Shown here: one piece after another, positions 15,691 through 23,809 of the stretch
Layout of the letters: every line of letters starts with the position of its first letter
Numbering within the stretch: the first letter of the stretch is position 1
Assembly (NCBI GenBank): GCA_900762325.1
Contig: CAAFGG010000031.1
Location: 1-38,417, forward strand
DNA: 38,417 bases
Source of the DNA: an uncultured Collinsella sp.
GTDB lineage: Bacteria; Actinomycetota; Coriobacteriia; Coriobacteriales; Coriobacteriaceae
Reading direction: 5' to 3'
Program-made: the position numbers and the translations under genes
The notes under the pieces: generated by a model
Databases searched by the model: none
Told to the model about the DNA's origin: nothing
What the model saw: only the letters and a program-made list of their open reading frames with translations

Positions 15691-16958
15691 GCGAGCTCCT
15701 CTTCAAAGTTGTCGATCAGGTTGTTGCCCAGGCGGACGACGGCGGCGCGGGTGCGCTCGTCGGTGGCGGAAAGCGCGGCGTCCTCCAGCTTGGCGCGGAT
15801 GAACAGGTCCTCGGCGGCGTTTTGGTCAAGGCCGCGGCAGGCCAGGTAGAACAGCTGCTCGTCGCGGACGTGACCGATGGTGGCGCCGTGGTTGCCGGCG
15901 ACGTCGTCCTCGTCGCACAGGATGACGGGGACGGTCTTGTTGTCGACGCCCTTGTTGGCCAAAAGCACCGTCTCGCGCTCGGTGCCGGTTGCACCCTTGC
16001 AGCCGTGCACGAGGTCGATGGTGCCGCGATAGACCTTCTTTGACGTGCCGGTCAGTACGCCGTTGGCGTCGATCTCGCACTCGGTTTTGCGACCGCGGTG
16101 GCGCAGCTCGTAGTTAAAGTCGCGCACCTGCTCGCGGGCGCCCAGGTAATCGGTATCGATGGTGACCTTGGCGGTATCGCCCAGCAGGTCGCCGGCAAGG
16201 CCGGTGGCGCTGGCGCCGGCACCCAGGACGGTGTGCTGCACGTTGACGCGCGCACCCTCGTCCAGGAACAGGCCGGTGTCGTCGAGCGCGATCCAGCTAT
16301 CGTCGAGCGTCTGCGTGCAGGTCACGTTGACGATGGCGTACTCGTGGGAGCACACGCGTAGCACGGAGCCCACGACACCCTCGCCGGCAACGGGGGAGTC
16401 CAGGGCAATATGCAGGTCGAGCGTTGCCTGCGGGCGGGCGACGACGTCAATGGCGGCGATGGCCGCGGCGGCATCGACACCGCTCACACGCACGGTAACC
16501 GTGGCGTGCTGGTATGCGGGCACATCGATGACGATGCGCTTGGTAGCGTGCTCGGCCAAGTAGGCGTAGGCAGCCTCGCCCATGCCGGTTTCGAAGGCTT
16601 CAGCAGGGGAGAGCTCCTCCTCGAGCTTGATGGCGCCGGCCTGGTAGACGGAGGTGGCGGGCACGTCGAGCTCGGTCTCGGGCGTGATGCGGGCGCGGTC
16701 GGCGGCATCACCGGGGGCGGAGGAGCGGCGCTCGGGGAAGCGCTCGGCCATGGCGTCCATGGCGGCGTCGAACGCGTCTGTCACGCCAATAAACTGCTCG
16801 CCCAAGCCTTCGACCTCAACGGCCTCCGCGGGAGCGGCGGCAAGCTCGTCAGAGAGCTCGAGCTTGGTCTGGTTCATCTTGAGCCAGCCCCAAGTGGCAG
16901 CCGGCATCGCGTTGACCTGCTCAAGGGTGGTAGCAGCGGTGTTGGTTTCCTGTTTCAT
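15687..16958 (-). CDS. sufD: SufD scaffold subunit
   Basis: The 423-residue protein is the SufB-like partner of the SufBC2D scaffold. The second half carries the right-handed beta-helix typical of SufB/SufD, with the LANKGVDNKTVPVILCDEDD and NHGATIGHVRDEQLFYL signatures near the end. The first half is more divergent, as is normal for SufD. Its ATG shares one base with the sufB stop codon (TAATG). SufD lacks catalytic function of its own in the known systems and is needed for iron acquisition. Confidence 0.93.
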   Translation of the reverse strand: MKQETNTAATTLEQVNAMPAATWGWLKMNQTKLELSDELAAAPAEAVEVEGLGEQFIGVTDAFDAAMDAMAERFPERRSSAPGDAADRARITPETELDVPATSVYQAGAIKLEEELSPAEAFETGMGEAAYAYLAEHATKRIVIDVPAYQHATVTVRVSGVDAAAAIAAIDVVARPQATLDLHIALDSPVAGEGVVGSVLRVCSHEYAIVNVTCTQTLDDSWIALDDTGLFLDEGARVNVQHTVLGAGASATGLAGDLLGDTAKVTIDTDYLGAREQVRDFNYELRHRGRKTECEIDANGVLTGTSKKVYRGTIDLVHGCKGATGTERETVLLANKGVDNKTVPVILCDEDDVAGNHGATIGHVRDEQLFYLACRGLDQNAAEDLFIRAKLEDAALSATDERTRAAVVRLGNNLIDNFEEELA

Positions 16959-18370
16959 TATCCGATCGCTCCTTCCATCTCGAGCTTGATCAGGTTGTTC
17001 ATCTCGACGGCGTACTCCAGCGGCAGCTCCTTGGAGACCGGGTTGGCAAAGCCGTTGACGATCATGGTGCGGGCCTCTTCCTCCGAGATGCCGCGGCTCA
17101 TCAGGTAGAACACCTTGTCGTCGCCGATGCGGCCGATGGTGGCCTCGTGGCCGATGTCGACGTTCTTGGCGCGGATGTCCATGGCGGGGATGGTGTCGGA
17201 GCGGCTCTGGTCGTCGAGCATGAGCGACTGGCAGCTCACGGTTGCCTTGGAACCCTCGGCCTTGGGCGTGGCCACGATGGAGCTGCGGAAGGTCTGAATG
17301 CCGCCGCTCTTGGAGATGCCCTTGGTCTCGACGGTTGCCGAGGTCTCGGGGGCGTTGAGCACGACCTTACAGCCGGTATCGAGGTTCTGCCCGGCGCCGG
17401 CAAAGGTGATGCCGGTAAAGCTCGACCGGGCGCGGCGGCCGTTGAGCACACTCATGGGGTAGAGGTAGCCCACGTGGCTGCCGAAGGAGCCACTGATCCA
17501 CTCTATGTCGCCATCCTCGTCCACGCGCGCACGCTTGGTGTTGAGGTTGTACATGTTTTTGGACCAGTTCTCGATGGTCGAGTAGCGCAGGTGCGCACGC
17601 TTGCCCACAAAGAGCTCGACGGCGCCGGCGTGGAGGTTGGCAACGTTGTACTTGGGCGCGGAGCAACCCTCGATGAAGTGCAGGTCGGCGTCGTCCTCGA
17701 CGATGATGAGCGTGTGCTCAAACTGGCCGGCGCCCTTGGCGTTAAGGCGGAAGTAGCTCTGCAGCGGGAAGTCCAACTTGGTGCCCTTGGGCACGTAGAC
17801 AAACGAGCCGCCCGACCATACGGCGCCGTGCAGGGCCGCAAACTTGTGGTCGGTGGGCGGGATGAGCGTCATAAACTTCTCGTGGATGAGCGGCTCCCAC
17901 TGCGGGTCGTGCAGGGCCTCCTCGATGCCGGAATAGACGATACCCATCTTGGACGCGGTGTCCTGCATGTTGTGGTAGACCAGCTCGGAGTCGTACTGCG
18001 CGCCGACGCCCGCCAGGTAGCTGCGCTCGGCCTCGGGGATGCCCAGGCGCTCAAAGGTGTTCTTGATGTCGTCGGGCACCGACTCCCAGTCGTGCTTTTG
18101 GTCGGTGTTGGGCTTGACGTAGGTGACGATGTTGTCCATGTCCAGGCCCTCGATGGAGGGGCCCCACGTCGGGTCGGGAAAACGATTGAAGATCTCGAGG
18201 GACTTTAAGCGCAGATCGAGCATCCACTGTGGCTCGTCCTTCTTGGCGCTGATCTCGCGCACGATGTCGGGCGTGATGCCGGCGTCGAGGCGCTCGAATC
18301 CCTCCTCGCCGTAGGTGAAGTCGTAGAGGCTGCGGTCGATGTCCGCGACCTCGGTGCGGTTCTTGGTCAT
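16958..18370 (-). CDS. sufB: SufB scaffold subunit
   Basis: This 470-residue core scaffold protein is where Fe-S clusters are built. Conserved blocks are complete: YHNMQDTASKMGIVY in the N-terminal half, the WSGGSFVYVPKG block, the RAHLRYSTIENW block, and the C-terminal SCQSLMLDDQSRSDTIP with a cysteine near residue 380, followed by HEATIGRIGDDKVFYLMSRG. The last cysteine and the His-Glu pair match the residues shown to be needed for assembly in E. coli SufB. It starts 12 bases after the sufC stop. Confidence 0.96.
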   Translation of the reverse strand: MTKNRTEVADIDRSLYDFTYGEEGFERLDAGITPDIVREISAKKDEPQWMLDLRLKSLEIFNRFPDPTWGPSIEGLDMDNIVTYVKPNTDQKHDWESVPDDIKNTFERLGIPEAERSYLAGVGAQYDSELVYHNMQDTASKMGIVYSGIEEALHDPQWEPLIHEKFMTLIPPTDHKFAALHGAVWSGGSFVYVPKGTKLDFPLQSYFRLNAKGAGQFEHTLIIVEDDADLHFIEGCSAPKYNVANLHAGAVELFVGKRAHLRYSTIENWSKNMYNLNTKRARVDEDGDIEWISGSFGSHVGYLYPMSVLNGRRARSSFTGITFAGAGQNLDTGCKVVLNAPETSATVETKGISKSGGIQTFRSSIVATPKAEGSKATVSCQSLMLDDQSRSDTIPAMDIRAKNVDIGHEATIGRIGDDKVFYLMSRGISEEEARTMIVNGFANPVSKELPLEYAVEMNNLIKLEMEGAIG

Positions 18371-18382
18371 TGCGTCGCCCCT

Positions 18383-19183
18383 TTACGCCTGCTGCTCGGC
18401 AGCGGCGGCCTCGGCCTGGGCGCGCTGCTCGGCGGCCTCGCGCTCGAAGGTCTCAAAGCCGTTCTTGTCGATCCAGGGGATCAGCGAGGCATCGTCCTCG
18501 CGCACGATGTGGCCCTTGACCATAACGTGGACGCGGTCGACATCCAGGTGCTCCAGGATGCGCGTGTTGTGCGTGATGATGAGCATGGAGCCGTCGCAGC
18601 TCTTGCGGTAGGCGTCCATACCGTGGCTGACGGTGGACAGGGCGTCGACGTCCAGGCCGGAGTCGGTCTCGTCCAAGATGGCGAGCTTGGGCTGCAGCAG
18701 CAGAAGCTGGAGCATCTCGACCTTCTTTTTCTCGCCGCCCGAGAAGCCCACGCCCAGCTCACGGTTGAGGTAGGCGGTATCCATGTTAAGCTCGGCCGCG
18801 AGCTCCTTGACGCGACGGCGGAACTCCTTGCCCTTCATCTCCAGGCCGGGGCGGCCGGCGATGCTGGCGCGCAAAAAGCTCGACAGCGGCACGCCGGGGA
18901 TCTCGACCGGGGCCTGGAAGCTCAGAAACAGGCCGGCGCGCGAACGCTTGTCGGTGGTGAGCTCGGTGATGTCCTGGCCGTCAAAGACGATGCGTCCGTC
19001 GTTGACCGTGTAGACGGGGTCGCCCATGACCAGGTGGCCGAGGGTGGACTTGCCGGCGCCGTTGGGGCCCATCAGCACGTGGGTCTCGCCGGCGGCGACG
19101 TTGAGGTTGACGTTATGGAGGATGGTCTTCTCGTTCACGGAGGCGGTCAGACCTTCGATGGAAAGCAGCGGATTTGCGCTCAT
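18383..19183 (-). CDS. sufC: SufC ATPase
   Basis: This ABC-type ATPase of the SufBC2D complex has 266 residues. The P-loop GPNGAGKST is at 39-47, the signature FSGGEKKK at 147-154, and Walker B LAILDETDSGLD at 167-178, including the DETDSGLD form specific to SufC. ATG at 19183 is chosen because AGAGGGA lies five bases upstream; the in-frame ATG at 19213 has no ribosome site. An Ala/Gln/Glu-rich tail of about 20 residues extends past the usual end. It is the first gene of the suf operon. Confidence 0.95.
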   Translation of the reverse strand: MSANPLLSIEGLTASVNEKTILHNVNLNVAAGETHVLMGPNGAGKSTLGHLVMGDPVYTVNDGRIVFDGQDITELTTDKRSRAGLFLSFQAPVEIPGVPLSSFLRASIAGRPGLEMKGKEFRRRVKELAAELNMDTAYLNRELGVGFSGGEKKKVEMLQLLLLQPKLAILDETDSGLDVDALSTVSHGMDAYRKSCDGSMLIITHNTRILEHLDVDRVHVMVKGHIVREDDASLIPWIDKNGFETFEREAAEQRAQAEAAAAEQQA

Positions 19184-19247
19184 GCTGTCCCTCTCTGTAT
19201 ATGGTGTACTCATAGGTGTGCTAAACCCTAGGAATCTTCTCGGAATA

Positions 19248-19275
19248 AAGTTACTATGGGTTCGGCGTTAGTCAA
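19248..19275 (-). promoter_or_regulatory. Candidate suf operon promoter
   Basis: On the minus strand TTGACT (19275-19270) and TAACTT (19253-19248) have a 16-bp spacer, about 65 bp upstream of sufC. The -35 overlaps the inverted repeat at 19268-19291. Confidence 0.45.
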
Positions 19276-19291
19276 GGGAAAACCCGACTAA
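19268..19291. promoter_or_regulatory. Candidate Rrf2 operator
   Basis: TTAGTC (19268-19273) and GACTAA (19286-19291) form a perfect inverted repeat with a 12-bp centre that itself contains GGG and CCC in symmetry. It lies between the divergent sufC and rrf2 genes and covers the likely suf -35 box. Binding by the adjacent Rrf2 protein is inferred. Confidence 0.5.
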
Positions 19292-19325
19292 TCCACTCGA
19301 CTTTTTAGATGAGGGACATAATAAT

Positions 19326-19383
19326 CAGGTTTGTTTGTTCCGCTTGCATAGGATTTGGGACAAACAAGCCTGGTTTTGTCCCA
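19326..19383 (+). promoter_or_regulatory. Competing hairpins in the rrf2 leader
   Basis: Arm 1 (19326-19341) pairs with arm 2 (19357-19372) over 16 bp including two G-U pairs. Arm 2 also overlaps the left arm of a second hairpin, 19356-19364 with 19375-19383 (9 bp). The two structures exclude each other, and the second ends 20 bp before the rrf2 start. At the DNA level the same block can be read as three half-sites of the GGGACAAA type. Confidence 0.5.
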
Positions 19384-19403
19384 GTAACGATGGGAGGGTA
19401 GGT

Positions 19404-19835
19404 ATGCTCATTTCTTCTAAGGGCCGCTATGCCCTCCGACTGATGATCTATATCGCGGCGCTCGGTGACGCCGAGGGCAAGATTGCTCTGCGCGAGGTTG
19501 CCGACCGCGAGCGCATTTCGCAGAAGTATCTGGAACAGCTGGTTCGTCCGCTTATGAAGGCTGGCCTGCTTAAGAGCGTGCGCGGCAAGGGCGGCGGCTA
19601 CATGATGGCCAAGGATCCCTCCGAGGTGCGTGCTGGCGACATCCTGCGCGCTGTCGAGGGCAGTACTGCTCCGGTGGCGTGCGATGGTATCGACAACAGC
19701 TGCGCCCGCAGCGATCTCTGCTCGACCGTCAAATTCTGGCGTGGTCTGGACGACGTGATCGAAAAGTACGTCGACGGCGTGACGTTAGCCGACCTTGCTG
19801 CCGTCCCCGAGATTAACTTTGACATCAGGCTGTAG
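19404..19835 (+). CDS. Rrf2-family Fe-S regulator (IscR/SufR-like)
   Basis: The 143-residue DNA-binding protein starts at ATG 19404, preceded by GGGAGGG. The winged helix-turn-helix fills residues 1-65 with the family signature (MLISSKGRYALRLMIYIA, then SQKYLEQLVRPLMKAGLL and RGKGGGY). Three cysteines, C93, C100 and C106, sit where IscR and SufR hold a cluster, with spacing C-x6-C-x5-C. It is transcribed divergently from sufC, so the natural proposal is that it senses cluster status and represses the suf operon, probably through the inverted repeat at 19268-19291. The function is inferred from family and position. Confidence 0.9.
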   Translation: MLISSKGRYALRLMIYIAALGDAEGKIALREVADRERISQKYLEQLVRPLMKAGLLKSVRGKGGGYMMAKDPSEVRAGDILRAVEGSTAPVACDGIDNSCARSDLCSTVKFWRGLDDVIEKYVDGVTLADLAAVPEINFDIRL

Positions 19836-19892
19836 GTTGAGCGCAATTCCTTAAGATTTCGCGGAGGGTTGTTGCCGTTTACCGAGGGGTTG

Positions 19893-19921
19893 TTGTGCAA
19901 CAACGGGCGAGCTGCAATACT
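19893..19921 (+). promoter_or_regulatory. Candidate promoter of the surface protein gene
   Basis: TTGTGC (19893-19898) and AATACT (19916-19921) are separated by 17 bp, with TGC before the -10. It lies 53 bp upstream of the ATG. A small GTTGTT/AACAAC hairpin (19889-19904) overlaps the -35. Confidence 0.4.
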
Positions 19922-19974
19922 TATTTCTATCTTTGCAAACTGCACTTTAACTACACCAATGCAGGGAGGATCTT

Positions 19975-21789
19975 ATGCAGCCCAAGCATTCTGCTATTGT
20001 CGCGGGCCTGACGCTGGCGCTTTCGTTTGGCGCCGTTACCGCACCCGCACCCGCTGCCGCCGAGGAGCCCACACCGGGCGTTGCCTCGGATGCGACCGAT
20101 ATCGATAAGGGTCTCTATACCCAGCAGTCCTTCTCGGGCGTGCTGAGGTCGGTCCAGGGCGTTTCGTTTGTTAACGTGACCCCCGAGATGAAGTACTTTA
20201 CCAAGTACGAGAGCCATGGCAACTATAACCAGGGCTTTTCGTATGGCGACGGCTATAACGCGCTGGGTTATTACCAGTTCGACCGTCGTTGGTCGCTCAT
20301 CCCGTTTATGAAGCAGGCCTACAACTACAACCCCGAAAAATACAGCATGCTCAAGGATGCGATTGATCGCGGCAGCGAGATTTCCAACACGAGCAATGCC
20401 ATGTACGAGAACGGCCAGCTCACCGAGTTGGGCCGTATTGCGCAGGAGGCCTTCCAAGGTGCTTATAACACCGACCCTGTTGAGTTCTCGGCTCTGCAGG
20501 ATGCGTATGCGTACAACTCGTACTATGCGGTGACCGAGGCGTGGCTCAAGAGTGGCCTGGGTATTGATATTTCGGGCCGTGCCGATTGCGTTAAGGGCAT
20601 GGTGTGGAGCATCACCAACATGTGCGGCACCGGTGGTTGCAGGGACTTCTTCCGCTGGGCGAATCTCTCCAACGATATGTCCGACCGCGAGTTTGTGACG
20701 GCGCTTTCCAACAGTGTGGTCAATAACGTGGCGACCAAGTATTCGAGCCAGCCCCAGTATCATGAGGGCTGGAAGAACCGCTACCGCAACGAGCTGAAGG
20801 ACTGCTTGGTTTATATCGCCGAGGACGAGGCCGCTGCCGCTGCGACGCCCGTGCAGCCCGAGCCCACGCCGGCGCCCTCGCCGACGCCTGATTCGAATGA
20901 CGACTCGAGCGACGATGCCAACGATGACAGGATGGATGCGCCCTCGACCGGTGCTGACGGTGATGGCTCTGCTGGTGGCACTACCAACAACGGCTCTACC
21001 TCGAACGGCTCCGATTCAAACGGCTCTGCTGCGGGCGATTCGTCTTCAAGCTCTGCCGGCAATACGGACAGCGACGCTTCTGGTTCGACCGGCGCTGGCA
21101 CCTCTAACTCATCCACCGGCTCGAGCGATTCGTCCGTTGGCACCGGCTCTAACAACGGCTCCGGCTCTGACGCAACCCCTGGTTCCGATGCTTCCAAGGA
21201 TGACTCGAATAAGGCGCCGGACGTTCCCGTTGCTTCGCCGGACAAGAAGCCTTCTTTCTCCGAGCAGCTTGGTTCTACGCTGGGCTCTTCGCTGATGGCT
21301 GGCGTCAATAACGGCTCGACCCAGAACAAGGGCAACTCTGATCAGGTTTCCACGGAAAAGATCGAAGCCGCAAAGGGCGACTCCAAGGACAAGGCTTCCG
21401 AGAAGACCGAATCCGATAAGGGTTCTAGCTCTGAGGAGAAGAGCGACAAGTCCGAACAGAAGAAGGGCGAGGATAAGAAGTCTGAATCTGAGGAGAAGGA
21501 CAAGAGCAAGGCCGGGGGCGAAAAGAAACAGTCCGAAGACGACGACAAGAGCGGTGCTGACAACCAGGTCCAGGAGCAAAATGACTCCAAAACGGTGACC
21601 ACCACGACCACGACGACTACAACGACTAAGTCCTCGGGCGGCAACATGCCCAAGACGGGCGACTTGATTGTGATGGCGAGCCTTGCCAGTGCAAGCTTGG
21701 CCACACTGGGCGCTACGTCTATCGTAAGTGGTAAGCATAAGCTCGATCAGCAGAAGAAGGCTTCTGGGGAGGACGGCTTGGAGGAGTAA
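19975..21789 (+). CDS. Secreted cell-wall-anchored protein with lysozyme-like domain
   Basis: The 604-residue precursor begins with a signal peptide (about residues 1-29, cleavage near APAAA-EE) and ends with a sorting signal: MPKTGD (about 558-563), a hydrophobic segment and a charged tail. The N-terminal region (about 70-280) contains KYESHGNYNQGFSYGDGYN followed by ALGYYQF. This resembles the Glu-containing core of lysozyme-like or transglycosylase-like domains, where E is the catalytic acid. Residues about 285-555 are a low-complexity wall spacer, first Ser/Gly/Asn-rich, then Lys/Glu/Ser-rich, then a Thr run. ATG at 19975 has GGGAGG six bases upstream. A sortase substrate acting on peptidoglycan is likely; enzymatic activity is inferred. 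Confidence 0.85.
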   Translation: MQPKHSAIVAGLTLALSFGAVTAPAPAAAEEPTPGVASDATDIDKGLYTQQSFSGVLRSVQGVSFVNVTPEMKYFTKYESHGNYNQGFSYGDGYNALGYYQFDRRWSLIPFMKQAYNYNPEKYSMLKDAIDRGSEISNTSNAMYENGQLTELGRIAQEAFQGAYNTDPVEFSALQDAYAYNSYYAVTEAWLKSGLGIDISGRADCVKGMVWSITNMCGTGGCRDFFRWANLSNDMSDREFVTALSNSVVNNVATKYSSQPQYHEGWKNRYRNELKDCLVYIAEDEAAAAATPVQPEPTPAPSPTPDSNDDSSDDANDDRMDAPSTGADGDGSAGGTTNNGSTSNGSDSNGSAAGDSSSSSAGNTDSDASGSTGAGTSNSSTGSSDSSVGTGSNNGSGSDATPGSDASKDDSNKAPDVPVASPDKKPSFSEQLGSTLGSSLMAGVNNGSTQNKGNSDQVSTEKIEAAKGDSKDKASEKTESDKGSSSEEKSDKSEQKKGEDKKSESEEKDKSKAGGEKKQSEDDDKSGADNQVQEQNDSKTVTTTTTTTTTTKSSGGNMPKTGDLIVMASLASASLATLGATSIVSGKHKLDQQKKASGEDGLEE

Positions 21790-21822
21790 TCTTCCAGATC
21801 GTTTTCTATAAGAGTTTGGGAC

Positions 21823-21856
21823 GGGGTCCGGTGCGGCGGCATCGGGCCCCTTTTTT
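21823..21856 (+). terminator. Terminator of the surface protein gene
   Basis: An 11-bp stem (21823-21833 with 21840-21850) and a 6-nt loop are followed by six Ts, 34 bp after the stop codon. Confidence 0.92.
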
Positions 21857-21928
21857 GTTGTGCAACGATTTGTTATGCCCCCTCGGGGGTCTGTTGCTAC
21901 CGCTGCCCGAAACGTTTGCATGTCGATA

Positions 21929-21956
21929 TTGTTGCGCTCTACCCGCTCGCTACAAT
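21929..21956 (+). promoter_or_regulatory. Candidate promoter of the AAA-ATPase-like gene
   Basis: TTGTTG (21929-21934) and TACAAT (21951-21956) are separated by 16 bp and lie 33 bp before the GTG start. Confidence 0.5.
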
Positions 21957-21989
21957 GGGCATCGTGCTGCGTTAGAAGGAGAGTTTACA

Positions 21990-23789
21990 GTGTCTGAACA
22001 GGTGAATTGTGGTTTTACTCATGCGTTTGGTGCACGGTTGCTCAATCATGCGGATAGCGCAGCTCTACCGGTTGATGTACACGACTTTTCCGATGCAATC
22101 AATCGGTGTTTACTCGTCGATAAGACTATGTTTATTGCCGATATATTGGACAGCGAAGCACCTGTTGCGATTTGTTGTCGGCCCAAGGGTTTTGGCAAGA
22201 GCATGAATCTATCGATGCTCAAATGCTATTTGGAACGACCTGATCACCGGCGGCCGGATCGAAGCCCGTTCGTCGGCACCCAGATTTGGCAGGCGGACGG
22301 TGGTCGCTATCGTGATGAGTACGCGTGTTATCCGGTCATCACGCTCGACTTTTCAACTGCCGCTGCGAGGCGCGACGCTGATGCTGCGGCGGCTATTCGC
22401 AGCGCTGTCGCGCACGAGTGCGCCCGATTGCTGCCGCTGCTTGACGCGCCTGATCTGTCAAGACGTGAGATTCGTCTTATCGAGAGGGCGACGCGTGGGG
22501 TGGCCAGCGATAAGGAGATCGATGCGGCGCTTGGCGTGCTTATTAAACTGCTTCAGACAGCTTTCGATGAGCGGGTTGTTCTTCTGATAGACGACTACGA
22601 CGCGGTATGTCCAAAGCGTTTGGACGCTAAGGAAGACGGTAGCGTGGATTCCCTAGAGTCGCTCAGCCGAATGTTGTTCGACACCATTGCCGACGCCGGC
22701 GACTCGTTGCGATTGACGTGTCTGATGGGCGAGCGCCCCGGTCCTGCCGAGCTTGCGTTGTCCCAGCGTGGGGTTTCCTATCGATCGGCGACGCCACTGT
22801 CGAGTTGGTGTGATCGATGGTTCGGTTTTTCGGACGACGAAGTCCAGGTGCTGTTGGATTGCGTCGGTCGCAACGGCTGTCTGGATGACGCGCGTGAGTG
22901 GCTCGAGGGCTATCTGTTTGGTGGTTTTTATTGCTCGAGCCCGGAGCGCGTGGTGGACTACGCACATCGCGGTTGCGTCGCGCCTGTTCGGGCAGATCTG
23001 TATGGTTACGCTGACCGTCTGAGCGCATGCGTCGGTGACTGGAATCTCATGCGCCTGTCCGCATTGTTCGATTTGCTTGAGCCGCATGGGTTAATTGAGG
23101 CGCCAGTGCATGTGCATGCCGAGGTGGCCGATGTCGCCAAGCCCGAAGATATCTGGACAGCGCTGTATCTGTCTGGATTTCTTACGACGGACATGACGGG
23201 GCATTCGGAGGACGGCGCGTGCCTTCGTTCCCTGCGTCTGCCTAACAACGAAGTGCGTCAGGCGCTCCGTCTTGTAATTCTGGAATGGTTTGAGTGCGCC
23301 GTTGAGGACGTTGGAGTTATCGACTCGTTCCATGACGGGCTGTGTCGAGGAGACGAGGACACTGTAAAGCAAGCTTTGAGCTGTGCTATCGGCGATCTGG
23401 GCATCGATGTGGGCCAATCAGATATGCCGACAGCCTATCATCTGGCGCTTCAGGGGCTCTGCTTTGGACTGCCCGGCTATTGCAATCCCAGCTCCAAGCG
23501 AAGTGGCGTCTCGGATCGCTGGGATATCCAGGTGATTCCCACCGGTCGGGTGTTTGACGTGGCCGACACGCTCGGCATGCTCGATGAGCGACCGCTCATT
23601 ACGGTCAACATGTTGTACGACCCTGGCGTCGATGCCCTGGGCCTGGAACTGTTGGCGGTTCAGGCGCTGCTCGACATAGAGCGCGACGGCATCGATGATA
23701 TCCGCGTGCCGCGCCCCGCCGTCGGGCGCATGCGTTGGGGCTTTGGCTTTGACGGTCAGCGTGTGTCCGTGGTGTGTCAACGACTGTAG
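21990..23789 (+). CDS. AAA-ATPase-like protein with decayed PD-(D/E)XK C-terminus
   Basis: The 599-residue product matches the AAA_ATPase-like family, often paired with a C-terminal DUF1703 nuclease domain. GTG at 21990 is preceded by AAGGAGAG. The N-terminal family hallmark is clear: DFSDAINRCLLVDKTMFI (32-49) and RPKGFGKSMNLSML (64-77), with VLLIDDYDAV as Walker B near 195. At the C-terminus, the LALQGLCFGLPGY and SDRWDIQVIPTG segments correspond to the nuclease fold, but the usual ELK motif is replaced by VNM, so the nuclease is probably inactive. Such genes are abundant in gut bacteria and have no established role. It converges on the next gene with only 20 bp between them. Confidence 0.85.
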   Translation: MSEQVNCGFTHAFGARLLNHADSAALPVDVHDFSDAINRCLLVDKTMFIADILDSEAPVAICCRPKGFGKSMNLSMLKCYLERPDHRRPDRSPFVGTQIWQADGGRYRDEYACYPVITLDFSTAAARRDADAAAAIRSAVAHECARLLPLLDAPDLSRREIRLIERATRGVASDKEIDAALGVLIKLLQTAFDERVVLLIDDYDAVCPKRLDAKEDGSVDSLESLSRMLFDTIADAGDSLRLTCLMGERPGPAELALSQRGVSYRSATPLSSWCDRWFGFSDDEVQVLLDCVGRNGCLDDAREWLEGYLFGGFYCSSPERVVDYAHRGCVAPVRADLYGYADRLSACVGDWNLMRLSALFDLLEPHGLIEAPVHVHAEVADVAKPEDIWTALYLSGFLTTDMTGHSEDGACLRSLRLPNNEVRQALRLVILEWFECAVEDVGVIDSFHDGLCRGDEDTVKQALSCAIGDLGIDVGQSDMPTAYHLALQGLCFGLPGYCNPSSKRSGVSDRWDIQVIPTGRVFDVADTLGMLDERPLITVNMLYDPGVDALGLELLAVQALLDIERDGIDDIRVPRPAVGRMRWGFGFDGQRVSVVCQRL

Positions 23790-23809
23790 CGGTGGGCGAA
23801 AGCCCTTTA

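Noticed and set aside
14332..15849. A 505-residue plus-strand frame over sufS
   Set aside because: Antisense to sufS with all catalytic residues; shadow composition.
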